The notes under the pieces were generated by a model, which had not been told where the DNA came from, made no database searches, and was given only the letters and a program-made list of their open reading frames with translations. A program made the position numbers and the translations under genes. Of a DNA stretch of 64,000 bases, positions 1-9,088 are shown one piece after another (positions within the stretch are counted from its first letter, which is position 1; each line of letters opens with the position of its first letter). This DNA comes from Thermoflexus hugenholtzii JAD2 (GTDB lineage Bacteria > Chloroflexota > Anaerolineae > Thermoflexales > Thermoflexaceae). The stretch is from NCBI RefSeq assembly GCF_900187885.1, contig NZ_FYEK01000035.1:41726-105725 (forward strand), read 5' to 3'.

Positions 1-28
1 CCGCTCCCGGCAGGCGCAGGGTCGCCAT
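1..28 (-). CDS. 5' end of an unidentified gene running off the left edge
   Basis: An ATG at 28 reading leftward opens a frame of nine complete codons (MATLRLPGA) before the window ends. A strong purine-rich Shine-Dalgarno site, GGAGGAGGA, lies at 31-39. A hairpin with a T-run lies just upstream at 47-90, so expression may be controlled by attenuation. Too little protein is visible to name a family. Confidence 0.5.
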
Positions 29-46
29 CTTCCTCCTCCGACGCGG

Positions 47-90
47 AAAAAATCAGGCACCGGGGGCGGAAGCGCCAGCCCGGTGCCTGA
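47..90 (-). terminator. Hairpin plus T6 in the leader of the left-edge gene
   Basis: Twelve-base perfect arms (53-64 and 79-90, core CAGGCACCGGG) enclose a 14-base loop that can fold on itself. On the minus strand the stem is followed directly by six T residues (47-52). This is the form of an intrinsic terminator. It sits about 20 bases before the start codon at 28, and the next minus-strand gene upstream is more than 1.4 kb away beyond a plus-strand gene. It could therefore be a leader attenuator rather than the end of a gene. I could not match the leader to a known riboswitch. Confidence 0.6.
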
Positions 91-359
91 AAAACATCCA
101 GAAGGCCCCTGCGGGGTGCGCTTCCCCGCCGGGGCGCTCGCGTTCGGATATGAGGAGGGGATCCCAATCGTTCCCGGCCCATGCCGGGATTCTATGTTGC
201 CACAGCCGCGGCCACCTGTCAAACGGAACAGCCTGGACCCTGGCGTAAAGAATCCATCGCCCCCCTCGGATGGTGGAGGCCGGACCGTTGTCAGGCCCTC
301 CCGGCAGGAGGAGAATTCAAAAGACAGAAGCCTCAGGGATCCCCGGGAGGATGGATCCT

Positions 360-1460
360 ATGGAACGTGCGGTGCGATGGGATCGTCTTCGGGAGGAGAT
401 GGCCCGGGAAGGGGTGGAGCTCCTGGCCCTGGTCCCCGGCGCGAACCTGTTCTATCTGACCGGCCTCCACTTCCACCGCATGGAGCGACCGATCGTCGCC
501 CTGCTGCCTCGGGAAGGGGAACCCGCCCTCATCCTCCCCGCCTTTGAGGTCGAGAAGGCCCAGCGGGCGCCCATCCCCTGGCGCCTGTTTCCCTATACCG
601 ATGCCGAGGGGCCCGCCTCCGCCTTCCACGCCGCTGCCGCAGCACTGGGCGGGCGCGGGCACACCATTGCCGTGGAGACCTTAGGGATGCGCGTGCTGGA
701 GTGGTCCCTGCTCGCGGAGGCCTTCGAAAGCCCCACCCCCCTCCCGGCGGAGCCCCTGCTGGCCCGGCTGCGGATGGTGAAGGGGCCGGAGGAGATCGCC
801 GCCATCCGCCGGGCCATCGCCGCCGCCGAAGCCGCGCTACAACAGTGGCTCCCCGAGGTCCGGCCGGGGATGACGGAGCGGGAGGCCACCCGGCGGCTGA
901 TCCAGGCCTGTTTTGCGGCCGGAGCGGATGCGCTGGCCTTCGAACCCATCGTGGTGGCCGGACCCAACGCCGCCCTCCCCCACGCCACCCCTTCGGAGCG
1001 CCCCATGGGGCCGGGGGAGATGATGATCGTCGACTTCGGGGTGATCATGGACGGATACGTCTCGGATCTCACCCGCACCTTCGTCCTTGGGGAGCCGGAT
1101 CCCGAGACAGCCCGGATCTATGAGGTGGTCCGGGAGGCGAACGCGGCGGGGCGCGCCGCCGTGCGCCCGGGGATCCCCGCGGAGGCGGTCGATCGGGCGG
1201 CCCGCGCGGTCATCGAGGCCGCCGGCTACGGCCCCTATTTCCCCCACCGGACCGGCCATGGCCTGGGCTTGGAGATCCACGAGCCGCCCTATCTGGTGCA
1301 GGGAGACCGCACCCTCCTCACGCCTGGCATGGTCTTCACGGTGGAGCCCGGGATCTACCTGCCCGGTCGGGGCGGCGTCCGCATCGAGGATGTGGTGGTC
1401 GTCACTGAAACCGGCGGGGAGTCCCTCACGACCTTCCCCCGGGAGCTCCGCTCCCTCTGA
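360..1460 (+). CDS. M24 family metallopeptidase (Xaa-Pro aminopeptidase-like)
   Basis: A 366-residue cytosolic peptidase of the pita-bread fold that should remove N-terminal residues preceding proline. An N-terminal creatinase-like domain (about 1-135) precedes the catalytic domain. All five metal ligands are visible: Asp in IVDFG, Asp in SDLTRT, His in GHGLGLEIHEPP, Glu in TVEPGIY and Glu in RIEDVV. ATGs occur at 351 and 360. The GGGAGG at 345-350 touches the first and is nine bases from the second, so 360 is preferred. The neighbour at 1471 is convergent. The exact substrate cannot be told from PepP, PepQ or related dipeptidases. Confidence 0.88.
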   Translation: MERAVRWDRLREEMAREGVELLALVPGANLFYLTGLHFHRMERPIVALLPREGEPALILPAFEVEKAQRAPIPWRLFPYTDAEGPASAFHAAAAALGGRGHTIAVETLGMRVLEWSLLAEAFESPTPLPAEPLLARLRMVKGPEEIAAIRRAIAAAEAALQQWLPEVRPGMTEREATRRLIQACFAAGADALAFEPIVVAGPNAALPHATPSERPMGPGEMMIVDFGVIMDGYVSDLTRTFVLGEPDPETARIYEVVREANAAGRAAVRPGIPAEAVDRAARAVIEAAGYGPYFPHRTGHGLGLEIHEPPYLVQGDRTLLTPGMVFTVEPGIYLPGRGGVRIEDVVVVTETGGESLTTFPRELRSL

Positions 1461-1470
1461 AGAGGCGCCC

Positions 1471-2370
1471 CTATGGCCCCAGGGGGATCAGGATCTCCAC
1501 CTGGGCCTCCGCCCGCCAGGCCTGCAACTGGGCCTGGATCCGCCGCTGCCGGAGCAGCTCCCGCTGGTCCTCGGAAAGGGGACGGGCAGGATCCTTCTCC
1601 ACCACCCACAGCAGGTGATAGCCCCGCGAGGTCATCACCAGCACCACCTGACCTGGCGGGGTGGCGAAGGCTGCTTCCTCCAGCTCCGGCACGGCCAGGG
1701 TGCCTCGGGCGAACCATCCCAGGTCGCCCCCCAGCTCCCGGGTGGCGGCGTCCTCCGAATACTGGCGGGCCAGCTCGATGAAATCCTCCCCCCGCTGCAA
1801 GCGGGCCAGCAGCTGCTGTGCCAAATCCTCCCCGGACACCTGGATATGCCGCGCGTGGACCTGCTCGGCAACCTCCGGCAGGTCCGCTGTCAGCTGCTGG
1901 AACACCTTCTGGGCCAGCATGGCCGCGCGCTGGTTGCGCCGGAACTCCTCCTCCGTCATCCCCAGGGTGGCGAGGCGCTGGCGGAAGGCCTCTATCCCGC
2001 CGCTCTCCTGGATCAGCTGGGTCAGGGCGACCTCCACCTCCTCCGGAGACACCGTGATCCCCATCCTCGCGGCCTGCTGCTCGATCAGGACCTCCTCGAT
2101 CATCCCCTCCAGGATCTGACGAGGGAGCGCAGCCAGGCGCTGACGCCCCTCCGCGGACTGGGGGTCCAGGCCGTTGCGGCGCCACTCCTGCTCATAAGCG
2201 GCCAGCCGTCTCTCGAACTCCGCGAGGGGGATCGGCTCCCCGTTCACCCGAGCCGCGAGGGCCATGGGCGTCGGGGAGGGCGGGGCGGTGGGCGCGGCCG
2301 GCGTCGGCGCGGGGGACGATTGGCATGCGGCCACGCCGAGCATCAGGACGATCAGCCCTCGCTTCCACAT
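1471..2370 (-). CDS. Parvulin-type peptidyl-prolyl isomerase lipoprotein
   Basis: A 299-residue SurA/PrsA-like foldase. The N-terminus (MWKRGLIVLMLGVAAC) is a lipoprotein signal with Cys16 as the lipid site, followed by a Pro/Ala/Thr-rich linker to about residue 35. A helical SurA-N-like chaperone region follows (about 38-165). The parvulin domain (about 170-265) has HARHIQVSG, the GGDLGWFARG signature and TSRGYHLLWV. It should act outside the membrane on secreted proteins. The phosphodiesterase-like gene lies 10 bases upstream on the same strand, so the two are probably cotranscribed. GAGGAGG precedes the ATG. Confidence 0.88.
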   Translation of the reverse strand: MWKRGLIVLMLGVAACQSSPAPTPAAPTAPPSPTPMALAARVNGEPIPLAEFERRLAAYEQEWRRNGLDPQSAEGRQRLAALPRQILEGMIEEVLIEQQAARMGITVSPEEVEVALTQLIQESGGIEAFRQRLATLGMTEEEFRRNQRAAMLAQKVFQQLTADLPEVAEQVHARHIQVSGEDLAQQLLARLQRGEDFIELARQYSEDAATRELGGDLGWFARGTLAVPELEEAAFATPPGQVVLVMTSRGYHLLWVVEKDPARPLSEDQRELLRQRRIQAQLQAWRAEAQVEILIPLGP

Positions 2371-2380
2371 CGGTGCCTCC

Positions 2381-4117
2381 TCAAAGGGGGTGAGCTTCCG
2401 GCACGCGCGCGTAAGCCCGGCTCAGGAAGGCGTGGAAATCCCGGGCGTCCTGCCAGGCCTGGGGGCGCAATGAGCGCTCCGCCGGGAAGATCAGGAAGGC
2501 GATCTCCTGAGGCCCGCCCAGCCCCCCGTGGGTCCCCCGTTGATCCTCAAAACTCACTACCGTTCGACCGTCCCAGGCGCCCAGCAGGATGAGATCGCCA
2601 CTCCCGGGCAGCCGGGCCAGGCGGGCTAGCTCCTGAGCCGTCCGCTCGGGATCCAGCCACCGCCCCTCCGGCGCCATGCGCTCCGGATCGGCCAAGGGGT
2701 CCTGGCCGTAGATCGAGGAACGGCCGTCGGCGCGGACGACGCGCGCGCCTCCCTGTCCCATCAGGAAGACGACCTCCCCTTCCCGGCCGATCACCAGCCC
2801 GATCCCCGGGTGCTCGATCAGGGCGTCCAGGAGCTGGGGCCAGCGGATGACGATCTCGCTAAGGGGGAGGGGCTCCGGCACGGCGGCGATGTAAAGATGG
2901 GCCAGCGGACCGGAGGCCCGGATGATCACATCGGCGGACGGCACGGCGGGGGCGGAGGGTTCCCCTCGCAGGAGGGATGCGCGCCGCTGCACATAGGCTC
3001 GGGCCGCCCGCACCACCCGGGCTCCACGCGGGGAGAGGGTCCGTTCCAGCTCGCGCATCTCCGCCATCAGGTATTGCCACGAACGCCAGCGGCGGTCATC
3101 CGGCTCCACCGCCTCGTCCAGGGTCACCGACCGGGCCATGCAGCGCCGGACGAAATCCCCCAGGCTTTCACGGAAACGCCGGGCGAAAGGGACCGCCGGG
3201 GTCATCCCGTGATCCGAAAAGATGTAGAGATCATACGGCCGCCGGGCGAAGCGGGCCATCCGATCGATCTCCCGCAGGTAAGCGTCCAGCCGGCGGAGGG
3301 CCCGCAGGGCGACCGGATGCTCCGGCCCGTAGCGATGGGCCGCCTCATCATACAGCACGTAGATCCCATACAGAGGGGAGATCCCCCGATGGAGATCCAT
3401 GCTGAGGCTGAAGGTCACCAGCTCGTGGAGCAGCGCGTTGCCCAGCGCCAGAAGGGCGGTGCGGAGCAACCCCGCCGGATCCCGCAGGAAGCGCCACCCG
3501 GCCCCCCAGGAGCGGATCCCATACCACAGCTCGTCCAGGATGTCGCGCACCACCATGCGGAGGATCCGCCAGATGCGCCCCGGGTTGAGGAGGACGATCA
3601 GAAGGAGCCCCACGCCCCGGACCCCATCGAGGAGCCCGGGCGGGCCCATGGCGCTGAGGGTGAAGACGGCCCGCTCGGCCCCCCCGTCGAACAGGCTGGC
3701 GTAACAGGCGCCGCCGCGCAACAGCCCTCCGGCGCCCTCCGCCTGCAGCCGCGCGACGACCTCCCGCACATGGCGCGGTCGCTTCATCCCGATGGGCTCG
3801 CGGCGGGCCTTCTCATACCACCGGAACCCCGGGATGGCATCCCGCCGCCCGTAGAGCAGCGCGGCGGTCACCACCGGGGTGGTGGTGGGGAAGCCGGCGA
3901 ACCAGGGCGCCAGCCGGAACCGCCCTTTCTGGATCTGGCGGGCCAGATAGGGCATGCGGCCCGCCTCCAGGGCTCGCTGCAGATGCGGGAAGGAGAGGCC
4001 ATCGATCTGGATCAGCACCAGCCCCCGCTCCGGCGTCGGCGGAGCCTCTGGCCGCCTCATCCGTCGGCCCAGGATTCGGAACTTCGCCCGATAAAACTCC
4101 CGGAGGACCGAGACCAT
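2381..4117 (-). CDS. Alkaline phosphatase-superfamily phosphodiesterase-like protein
   Basis: A 578-residue protein of the nucleotide pyrophosphatase/phosphodiesterase branch. IQIDGLS supplies the first metal Asp, FPTTTPVVTAALLYG the Thr nucleophile with the typical G-hydrophobic context, SDHGMTP the Asp-His pair and GTHGG the late His. A central insertion (about residues 135-290) has several hydrophobic stretches (GVGLLLIVLLNPG, LLRTALLALGNALLH) that may contact the membrane. The ATG at 4117 follows AGGTGGAGG. An earlier in-frame start would add only 11 unmatched residues. The substrate is unknown; a phospholipid or nucleotide diester is possible. Confidence 0.75.
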   Translation of the reverse strand: MVSVLREFYRAKFRILGRRMRRPEAPPTPERGLVLIQIDGLSFPHLQRALEAGRMPYLARQIQKGRFRLAPWFAGFPTTTPVVTAALLYGRRDAIPGFRWYEKARREPIGMKRPRHVREVVARLQAEGAGGLLRGGACYASLFDGGAERAVFTLSAMGPPGLLDGVRGVGLLLIVLLNPGRIWRILRMVVRDILDELWYGIRSWGAGWRFLRDPAGLLRTALLALGNALLHELVTFSLSMDLHRGISPLYGIYVLYDEAAHRYGPEHPVALRALRRLDAYLREIDRMARFARRPYDLYIFSDHGMTPAVPFARRFRESLGDFVRRCMARSVTLDEAVEPDDRRWRSWQYLMAEMRELERTLSPRGARVVRAARAYVQRRASLLRGEPSAPAVPSADVIIRASGPLAHLYIAAVPEPLPLSEIVIRWPQLLDALIEHPGIGLVIGREGEVVFLMGQGGARVVRADGRSSIYGQDPLADPERMAPEGRWLDPERTAQELARLARLPGSGDLILLGAWDGRTVVSFEDQRGTHGGLGGPQEIAFLIFPAERSLRPQAWQDARDFHAFLSRAYARVPEAHPL

Positions 4118-4291
4118 CCTCCACCTCACAGGAGAGCGGGGGCGCTGCACGGAGATATCCTTCGCCCCTTCGAAAGCCGGAACAGCCGTCCGCCTGCAAC
4201 CGCCTGTCCGGACTTCCGCGTAAGCCCAACGGAATTCCGCCTTACATCGTGGCGGCCTGTTCCAGCGCCCTTCCCCGACCGCTCCATCCGT

Positions 4292-5332
4292 TCACGGCCA
4301 TCCGGCGGGGAGCTCTCGCGCCAGAGCTTCCACCCGCTCCCGGGGGATCCAGCCGGCCGGCCGGCCAGCCCGCAGGACCAGGACCCCGGGGCTTTCGCCC
4401 TGGGCCAGGCATAACCATGCGGCGCCCAGGGAAGCCGTCGCATCTAGGCTGGGGAGATCCAGGCGCCGCAGGCCGTCCCTCATGCGCACCAGGCCTCCCG
4501 GCCACCGCCCGGCCTCCTCCACCGGCAGGATCGGTTGTCCGCTGTGCTGAAGCAAGCGCCGGGCAGCGGGCTCCGGGATCCGATCGTTCACCGCCAGGGG
4601 AAGGGGCTGGAGATGCGGGACGAGGGGGATCTGCTGCAACCGCTCCCGGCGGCGCAGCTGCTGGGTTTCCTGGAGGGTCTGGCCGAGCAGCCACATGGCG
4701 ATCAGCATTGTAACCAGCCCGCCGGCGTCCTGATGCCGGAACTGCCAGATCGCCAGCCCGCCGATCCCCAGGGCCCCTGCCTGCCCCACCCGCAACGCCA
4801 GCCAGGTCCCCCAGCCCTCCCCGAGGGCCATGGCCAGAGCGCTGCGCAGGATCCGCCCACCATCCATCGGGAACACGGGGAGCAGGTTGAAGAGGCCCAG
4901 CAGGAGGTTCAACCATCCGAACACCACCTCCGGGCGCCATCGCGCTCCCGGGCCTTCCCAGCCGCCCAGCCCGGCGATGAGGAGGGCGAGGAGGAGGTTG
5001 ACGCTGGGCCCAGCCAGGGCGATCCCCAGCTCCGCTCGGAAGCGGCCGGGGGACAGCCGGACCGCGGTGAAGCCGCCCAAGGGCCAGAGAACCACCGCGG
5101 TCACCGGGACACGCAGCAGGCGCGCGGCGGCAAGATGCCCCAGCTCGTGCAACAGAACCGCCCCGAACAACAGAAGCCACCAGAGGCCCTGCCGCAGGGC
5201 TTCCCGCCATCCGGCCAGCAGGCCGGCTCCCAGCACGGCCGCCATCAGCAACGCCACCAGGCTCCCGTGCACCTGCACCGGAACCCCGGCGAGGGTGAAC
5301 AGCCGGATGGCGGGGAGGCGGAAGCGGGACAT
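4292..5332 (-). CDS. Site-2 protease family (M50) zinc metalloprotease with CBS-like tail
   Basis: A 346-residue intramembrane protease of the SpoIVFB/Rip type. HELGH (62-66) gives the zinc histidines and catalytic Glu, and NLLPVFPMDGGR (149-160) gives the third ligand Asp157. About six transmembrane helices cover residues 10-220. The remaining C-terminal part (about 230-346) resembles a CBS pair, which in this subfamily binds nucleotides. The ATG at 5332 follows GAGGTGGAGAGG; upstream codons have no family match. gltX ends 28 bases upstream, so the two may share a transcript. Confidence 0.85.
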   Translation of the reverse strand: MSRFRLPAIRLFTLAGVPVQVHGSLVALLMAAVLGAGLLAGWREALRQGLWWLLLFGAVLLHELGHLAAARLLRVPVTAVVLWPLGGFTAVRLSPGRFRAELGIALAGPSVNLLLALLIAGLGGWEGPGARWRPEVVFGWLNLLLGLFNLLPVFPMDGGRILRSALAMALGEGWGTWLALRVGQAGALGIGGLAIWQFRHQDAGGLVTMLIAMWLLGQTLQETQQLRRRERLQQIPLVPHLQPLPLAVNDRIPEPAARRLLQHSGQPILPVEEAGRWPGGLVRMRDGLRRLDLPSLDATASLGAAWLCLAQGESPGVLVLRAGRPAGWIPRERVEALARELPAGWP

Positions 5333-5360
5333 CGTGCACCTCTCCACCTCGCAGGAGCTC

Positions 5361-6848
5361 TCAACGGGCGGGGACGCCCTCCAGAAGCCGGACGGCCGCC
5401 TCCAGGCGTCGCAACGTCCGCTCCCGGCCCAGGAGGGCGAGGGACTCAAACAGAGGGGGGGTGACCCGCCGGCCGGTGACCGCCACGCGGACGGCCATGA
5501 ACAACGTCCCCGCCTTCACACCCAGGCGATCCGCGAGGCCCCGCAGCGCCGCCTCAATGGCTTCGTGGGTGAACGCGGGGAGCGCCTCCAGAGCGCGCTG
5601 GGCTTCCGTCAGCCAGGTCCGCACCGCCTCGGGGGAGGCGCCCGAGGGCACCAGATCCTCCAATGCCGGCGACACCTCCTCCCTCCACAGGAATTCCAGC
5701 ATCTCCGCCCCTTCCCGCAGCGTCTTGATCCGCTCCTGGATCAGGGGGATCGCCCGGCGCAGGGTCTCTGGATCCGGCCGCAGGCCGAGGGCCTCCACAT
5801 AAGGCCGCAGCCGCTCCGCCAGGGCCTCCGGGCTCAGGCGCCGGATGTAGACGCCGTTCATCCACTCCAGCTTGTCGTAGTTGAAGGCCGCCGGCTTGGG
5901 GTTGATGCCGGAGATGTCAAACTTCTCGATCAGCTCCTCCACCGTGAAGAGCTCGGTCTTATCGTCATAAGCCCATCCGGTCAGCGCCAGGAAGTTGATC
6001 AGGGCCTCCGGCAGGTATCCTTCCTCCCGGAAATCCCGCACGAAGACAGCCGTCTCCCATCGCCCTTGCTCCTGCAGCACCCGCTTGCTCATCTTCCCCT
6101 TGCCCGTCGGGCTCAAGATGATGGGCAGATGGGCGAACTGAGGCGGCTCCCACCCAAAGGCCTGGTAGAGCAGGATGTGCCGGGGCGTGCTGGGGATCCA
6201 TTCATCCGCCCGCATCACGTGGGTGATGCGCATCAAATGATCGTCCACCACGTTGGCCAGGTGATACGTAGGGTAGCCGTCGGATTTCAACAGCACGAAA
6301 TCATCCTGGGTCCGGTTCTGCACGGAGATCTCCCCGTGCACCAAGTCGTGAAAGGACGTGGCTCCCTCCAGGGGAACCTTGAGGCGGATCACGTAGGGCT
6401 CCCCGGCGGCGATGCGACGCCGGGCCTCCTCAAGCGAGACGTTGTAGCGGCAGTAGCGGTCGTAACCGGTGGGCTGCTTGCGGGCCTCCTGCTCCCGACG
6501 CAGGCGCTCCAGCCGCTCCTCCGAGCAGAAGCAATAATAGGCATGACCCAGGTCGACCAGGCGGTGGGCGTGCTCCCGGTAGATCTCCAGCCGCTGGGAC
6601 TGGATGTAAGGCCCGTAGGGTCCTCCGACGTCCGGGCCTTCGTCCCAATCCAGGCCCAGCCATCGGAGGGAGTCCAGGATATCCTCCAGGGCGCCAGGGA
6701 TCAGGCGCTTGCGGTCGGTGTCCTCAATGCGCAGGACGAACTGGCCCCCGTGATGGCGGGCGAAGAGCCAGTTGAAGAGGGCCGTGCGGGCCCCCCCGAC
6801 ATGCAGGAACCCGGTCGGGCTGGGCGCAAACCGAACGCGAACACTCAT
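5361..6848 (-). CDS. gltX: Glutamyl-tRNA synthetase
   Basis: A 495-residue class I synthetase that attaches Glu to tRNA-Glu, of full length for the bacterial family. The HIGH-type motif is in PSPTGFLHVGGARTALFNW at the N-terminus and KMSKR occurs in GKGKMSKRVLQ near residue 245. The C-terminal helical anticodon-binding domain is intact. Whether it also charges tRNA-Gln cannot be decided here. A TACAAT -10 element lies 35 bases before the start. Confidence 0.97.
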   Translation of the reverse strand: MSVRVRFAPSPTGFLHVGGARTALFNWLFARHHGGQFVLRIEDTDRKRLIPGALEDILDSLRWLGLDWDEGPDVGGPYGPYIQSQRLEIYREHAHRLVDLGHAYYCFCSEERLERLRREQEARKQPTGYDRYCRYNVSLEEARRRIAAGEPYVIRLKVPLEGATSFHDLVHGEISVQNRTQDDFVLLKSDGYPTYHLANVVDDHLMRITHVMRADEWIPSTPRHILLYQAFGWEPPQFAHLPIILSPTGKGKMSKRVLQEQGRWETAVFVRDFREEGYLPEALINFLALTGWAYDDKTELFTVEELIEKFDISGINPKPAAFNYDKLEWMNGVYIRRLSPEALAERLRPYVEALGLRPDPETLRRAIPLIQERIKTLREGAEMLEFLWREEVSPALEDLVPSGASPEAVRTWLTEAQRALEALPAFTHEAIEAALRGLADRLGVKAGTLFMAVRVAVTGRRVTPPLFESLALLGRERTLRRLEAAVRLLEGVPAR

Positions 6849-6882
6849 CCGGGATCCCCTCCCAATCCCGTGATCACCGGGT

Positions 6883-6888
6883 ATTGTA
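6883..6888 (-). promoter_or_regulatory. Candidate -10 element for gltX
   Basis: TACAAT reading leftward, 35 bases before the gltX ATG. At 17-base spacing the upstream hexamer is CGGACG, a weak -35 lying inside the end of cdaR. Only the -10 is convincing. Confidence 0.4.
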
Positions 6889-6899
6889 ACTCAAGCGGC

Positions 6900-8132
6900 T
6901 CAGCGCGTCCGGGTCGGCGTGGGGGCCGGCATCAGCGTCACCTGGAGGCTGGGGGGGATCAGCGTCCAGGAGAGGTTGGTCACCGTGGCGCTGAGGATCA
7001 CCGTGGGCGTCAAGGTATAGGTCCCCCGCTCCAGATCCCTCACCTCCACCCACACCCGCAGCTGATCCGGCTGGAGGCTCTCCACGTAAAGAAGGGGGCC
7101 CCGCACGATCACGTCCACCGTCTCCGGCGAGAGGCGGGCGATCATCCCCGGGCGCAATCCCTCCACCACCACCGGGACCTGCTGGAAGACCTGGGTGCTG
7201 AGGATGGGCTCCACCCGGAGGCGGACCTCCACCTGGTTGGGGGCACCGACCAGGGCGACCCCGGGCGGCAACACCAGAGGGACCTCCGCGATCAGCTCGC
7301 CCCGGGCCTCGGAGAGATCGATGGGCTCGGTGGAGAGATAGCTGCCGACCTCCTCCAGCCGCCGGGGATCCCCGGTCAGGGTGACCGTAGGGGGATCCAC
7401 GGCGATCTCCGTCAGCTGATAGCCCCGCGCCGGGCGCCCGCGCAGGTTGACCCGCACCGGCAGCTCGCGGAAGCCGAGGCGCTGTTCGATGGGGACCGTG
7501 ACCGTGATCCGGGCCGGCTCCACCTGCACCTCTGTCAGCACCCTCCCCTCGGAGTCCACCGCTTCCAGGGCGACCTCTGTCTCCACGCTTTGACGCGCCC
7601 CCTCGACGCGGATCCGCCCCACGGCCATGGCCGCAACGGCGATCCGGGAGCGGGGGCCGGTCACCCGGACCTGGGGGAGGGCGGGAAGCGGTGTCCCGGC
7701 CTGGTAGCCGATGGCCGGTTGACCCAGAATCTGAATGGAGACCGGGACTTCCCGGCTCTCCACGCGCTCCAGACGGAAGCGCACCGCCGGGGGATCCACT
7801 TCGAGGATCTGGATGCTCCGCCGGTGGACGCGGATCTGCACCGGCCGCTCATAGGCCCCCTCGCCCAGGCCGGACACGTTCACAAAGGCCTCCACATCCT
7901 GAGGGACGATGGTGCCCTCCATCGCCCGGGGCACCCGCAGGCGGAGGCGGACCCGCTCGGCGGAGCGTTCGAAGACCACGTGATCGGACGCCAGGCCTTG
8001 AAAGGCCAGCGGGACATCGGTCAAGGACCGCTCCACGGGCGGGTTCTCCTCCCAGACGGCGGCGGCCCAGAGGGCGAAGGCCAGCCCGAAGGCCAGCAGC
8101 GCCAGCCCCATGTTCTCTCGGGCCCACCTCAT
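6900..8132 (-). CDS. cdaR: YbbR-domain regulator of diadenylate cyclase
   Basis: A 410-residue membrane-anchored protein. One transmembrane helix (about residues 8-28) is followed by an all-beta extracytoplasmic region with four YbbR-like repeats. The repeated phrase P.V..TGP.S and similar strands recur about every 85-90 residues, and the tail is Pro/Thr-rich. In Firmicutes the homologue binds CdaA and tunes c-di-AMP synthesis. Its ATG overlaps the cdaA stop (ATGA), so the two genes are translationally coupled. The pairing with cdaA is the main evidence for the function. Confidence 0.87.
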   Translation of the reverse strand: MRWARENMGLALLAFGLAFALWAAAVWEENPPVERSLTDVPLAFQGLASDHVVFERSAERVRLRLRVPRAMEGTIVPQDVEAFVNVSGLGEGAYERPVQIRVHRRSIQILEVDPPAVRFRLERVESREVPVSIQILGQPAIGYQAGTPLPALPQVRVTGPRSRIAVAAMAVGRIRVEGARQSVETEVALEAVDSEGRVLTEVQVEPARITVTVPIEQRLGFRELPVRVNLRGRPARGYQLTEIAVDPPTVTLTGDPRRLEEVGSYLSTEPIDLSEARGELIAEVPLVLPPGVALVGAPNQVEVRLRVEPILSTQVFQQVPVVVEGLRPGMIARLSPETVDVIVRGPLLYVESLQPDQLRVWVEVRDLERGTYTLTPTVILSATVTNLSWTLIPPSLQVTLMPAPTPTRTR

Positions 8133-9007
8133 TGCTTACCCCCAGCTCCCCGGATGGTGAAGAGGATCACCCATGCCCGCCGGCCCAGCTCCCGCAGCTC
8201 TTGCAGCCAGCGGTAGGTTTGCGCGACCTCCGGCGGCGGGCTGTAGAAGTTCCGCAGCACCAGCTCCAGGCGCCGCGCGTCCAGCCGGCGCACCATCCGG
8301 CCGTTCAGGGCCACGGAGATCGTCCCGCGTTCCTCAGAGATCACGATGGCCAGGGCGTCGCTCACCTCCGTGATCCCGATGGCCGCCCGATGGCGCAGGC
8401 CCAGCTGGGGATCCCCCAGCCATCCGGTGGTGAGGGGAAGGATGCAGCCCGCCGCCACCACCCGCCCGTCCCGAATGATCACCGCCCCGTCGTGCAGGAC
8501 CGTGTTGGGCGCGAAGATGGTCATCAGCAGCTCGGGGGTCACCCGGGCGTCCAGGCGGATCCCGGTGTCGATGTAGGTCTGGAGGCCGGTGGTGCGCTCC
8601 AGCACGATGAGGGCGCCGTGGCGACGCTCCGCCAGCCGGGGGCATGCCTGGACCAGCGCCTCGATCACCTCATCGACAGGCGCCCCCCTTGGATCCCGCT
8701 GAAGCCAGAGCCCCACCCGCCCCAGCCGCTCCAGAGCCCGCCGGAGCTCCGGCTGGAAGATGATCGGGATGGCGATGAGCAACGCCGGGAGCGCCCGCTC
8801 CAGAAGCCAGCGCATCGCCCGCAGGGAGCGGAGGGGGCCGCTCAGGATGAGCACGAGCAGGATGAGGATGAACAGGCCCCGAACGAGGGTGACCGCCGGC
8901 GTCCCTTTCAGGGAATACAGGATCCCGAAAAAGAGAAGGGCCACCAGCCCGATATCGATCAAACTGATCCAGCTCAGCTGGTCCAGCAGGTAGAGCAGAT
9001 CCCGCAC
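8129..9007 (-). CDS. cdaA: Diadenylate cyclase (c-di-AMP synthase)
   Basis: A 292-residue membrane enzyme that makes c-di-AMP from two ATP. Three N-terminal helices (about 15-110) precede the DAC domain, which holds the catalytic DGA in LHDGAVIIRDG and the nucleotide-binding RHR in GLRHRAAIG. The start is GTG at 9007, with AGGTGAT seven bases upstream. Length and layout match CdaA rather than DisA. c-di-AMP usually governs potassium, osmolyte and cell-wall balance. No glmM follows, unlike the usual Firmicutes order. Confidence 0.94.
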   Translation of the reverse strand: MRDLLYLLDQLSWISLIDIGLVALLFFGILYSLKGTPAVTLVRGLFILILLVLILSGPLRSLRAMRWLLERALPALLIAIPIIFQPELRRALERLGRVGLWLQRDPRGAPVDEVIEALVQACPRLAERRHGALIVLERTTGLQTYIDTGIRLDARVTPELLMTIFAPNTVLHDGAVIIRDGRVVAAGCILPLTTGWLGDPQLGLRHRAAIGITEVSDALAIVISEERGTISVALNGRMVRRLDARRLELVLRNFYSPPPEVAQTYRWLQELRELGRRAWVILFTIRGAGGKQ

Positions 9008-9088
9008 GCGCCATCACCTGTTCAATCGAACGTGGATCCGCCATCTCTTCTTTTCGGATCGCGCCGGGCTGCGGCGTTCCTCCCGCCC

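Noticed and set aside
207..220. T-box-like AGGTGGCCGCGG on the minus strand near the left edge
   Set aside because: It lacks the NA of GGTGGNACCGCG and lies upstream of the possible -10, far from the terminator, so a T-box is not supported.
4830..8216. A 1128-codon plus-strand open frame
   Set aside because: It is antisense to gltX, cdaR and part of the site-2 protease gene. It is Pro/Gly/Arg/Gln-rich with no motif; long antisense frames are expected at this GC content.
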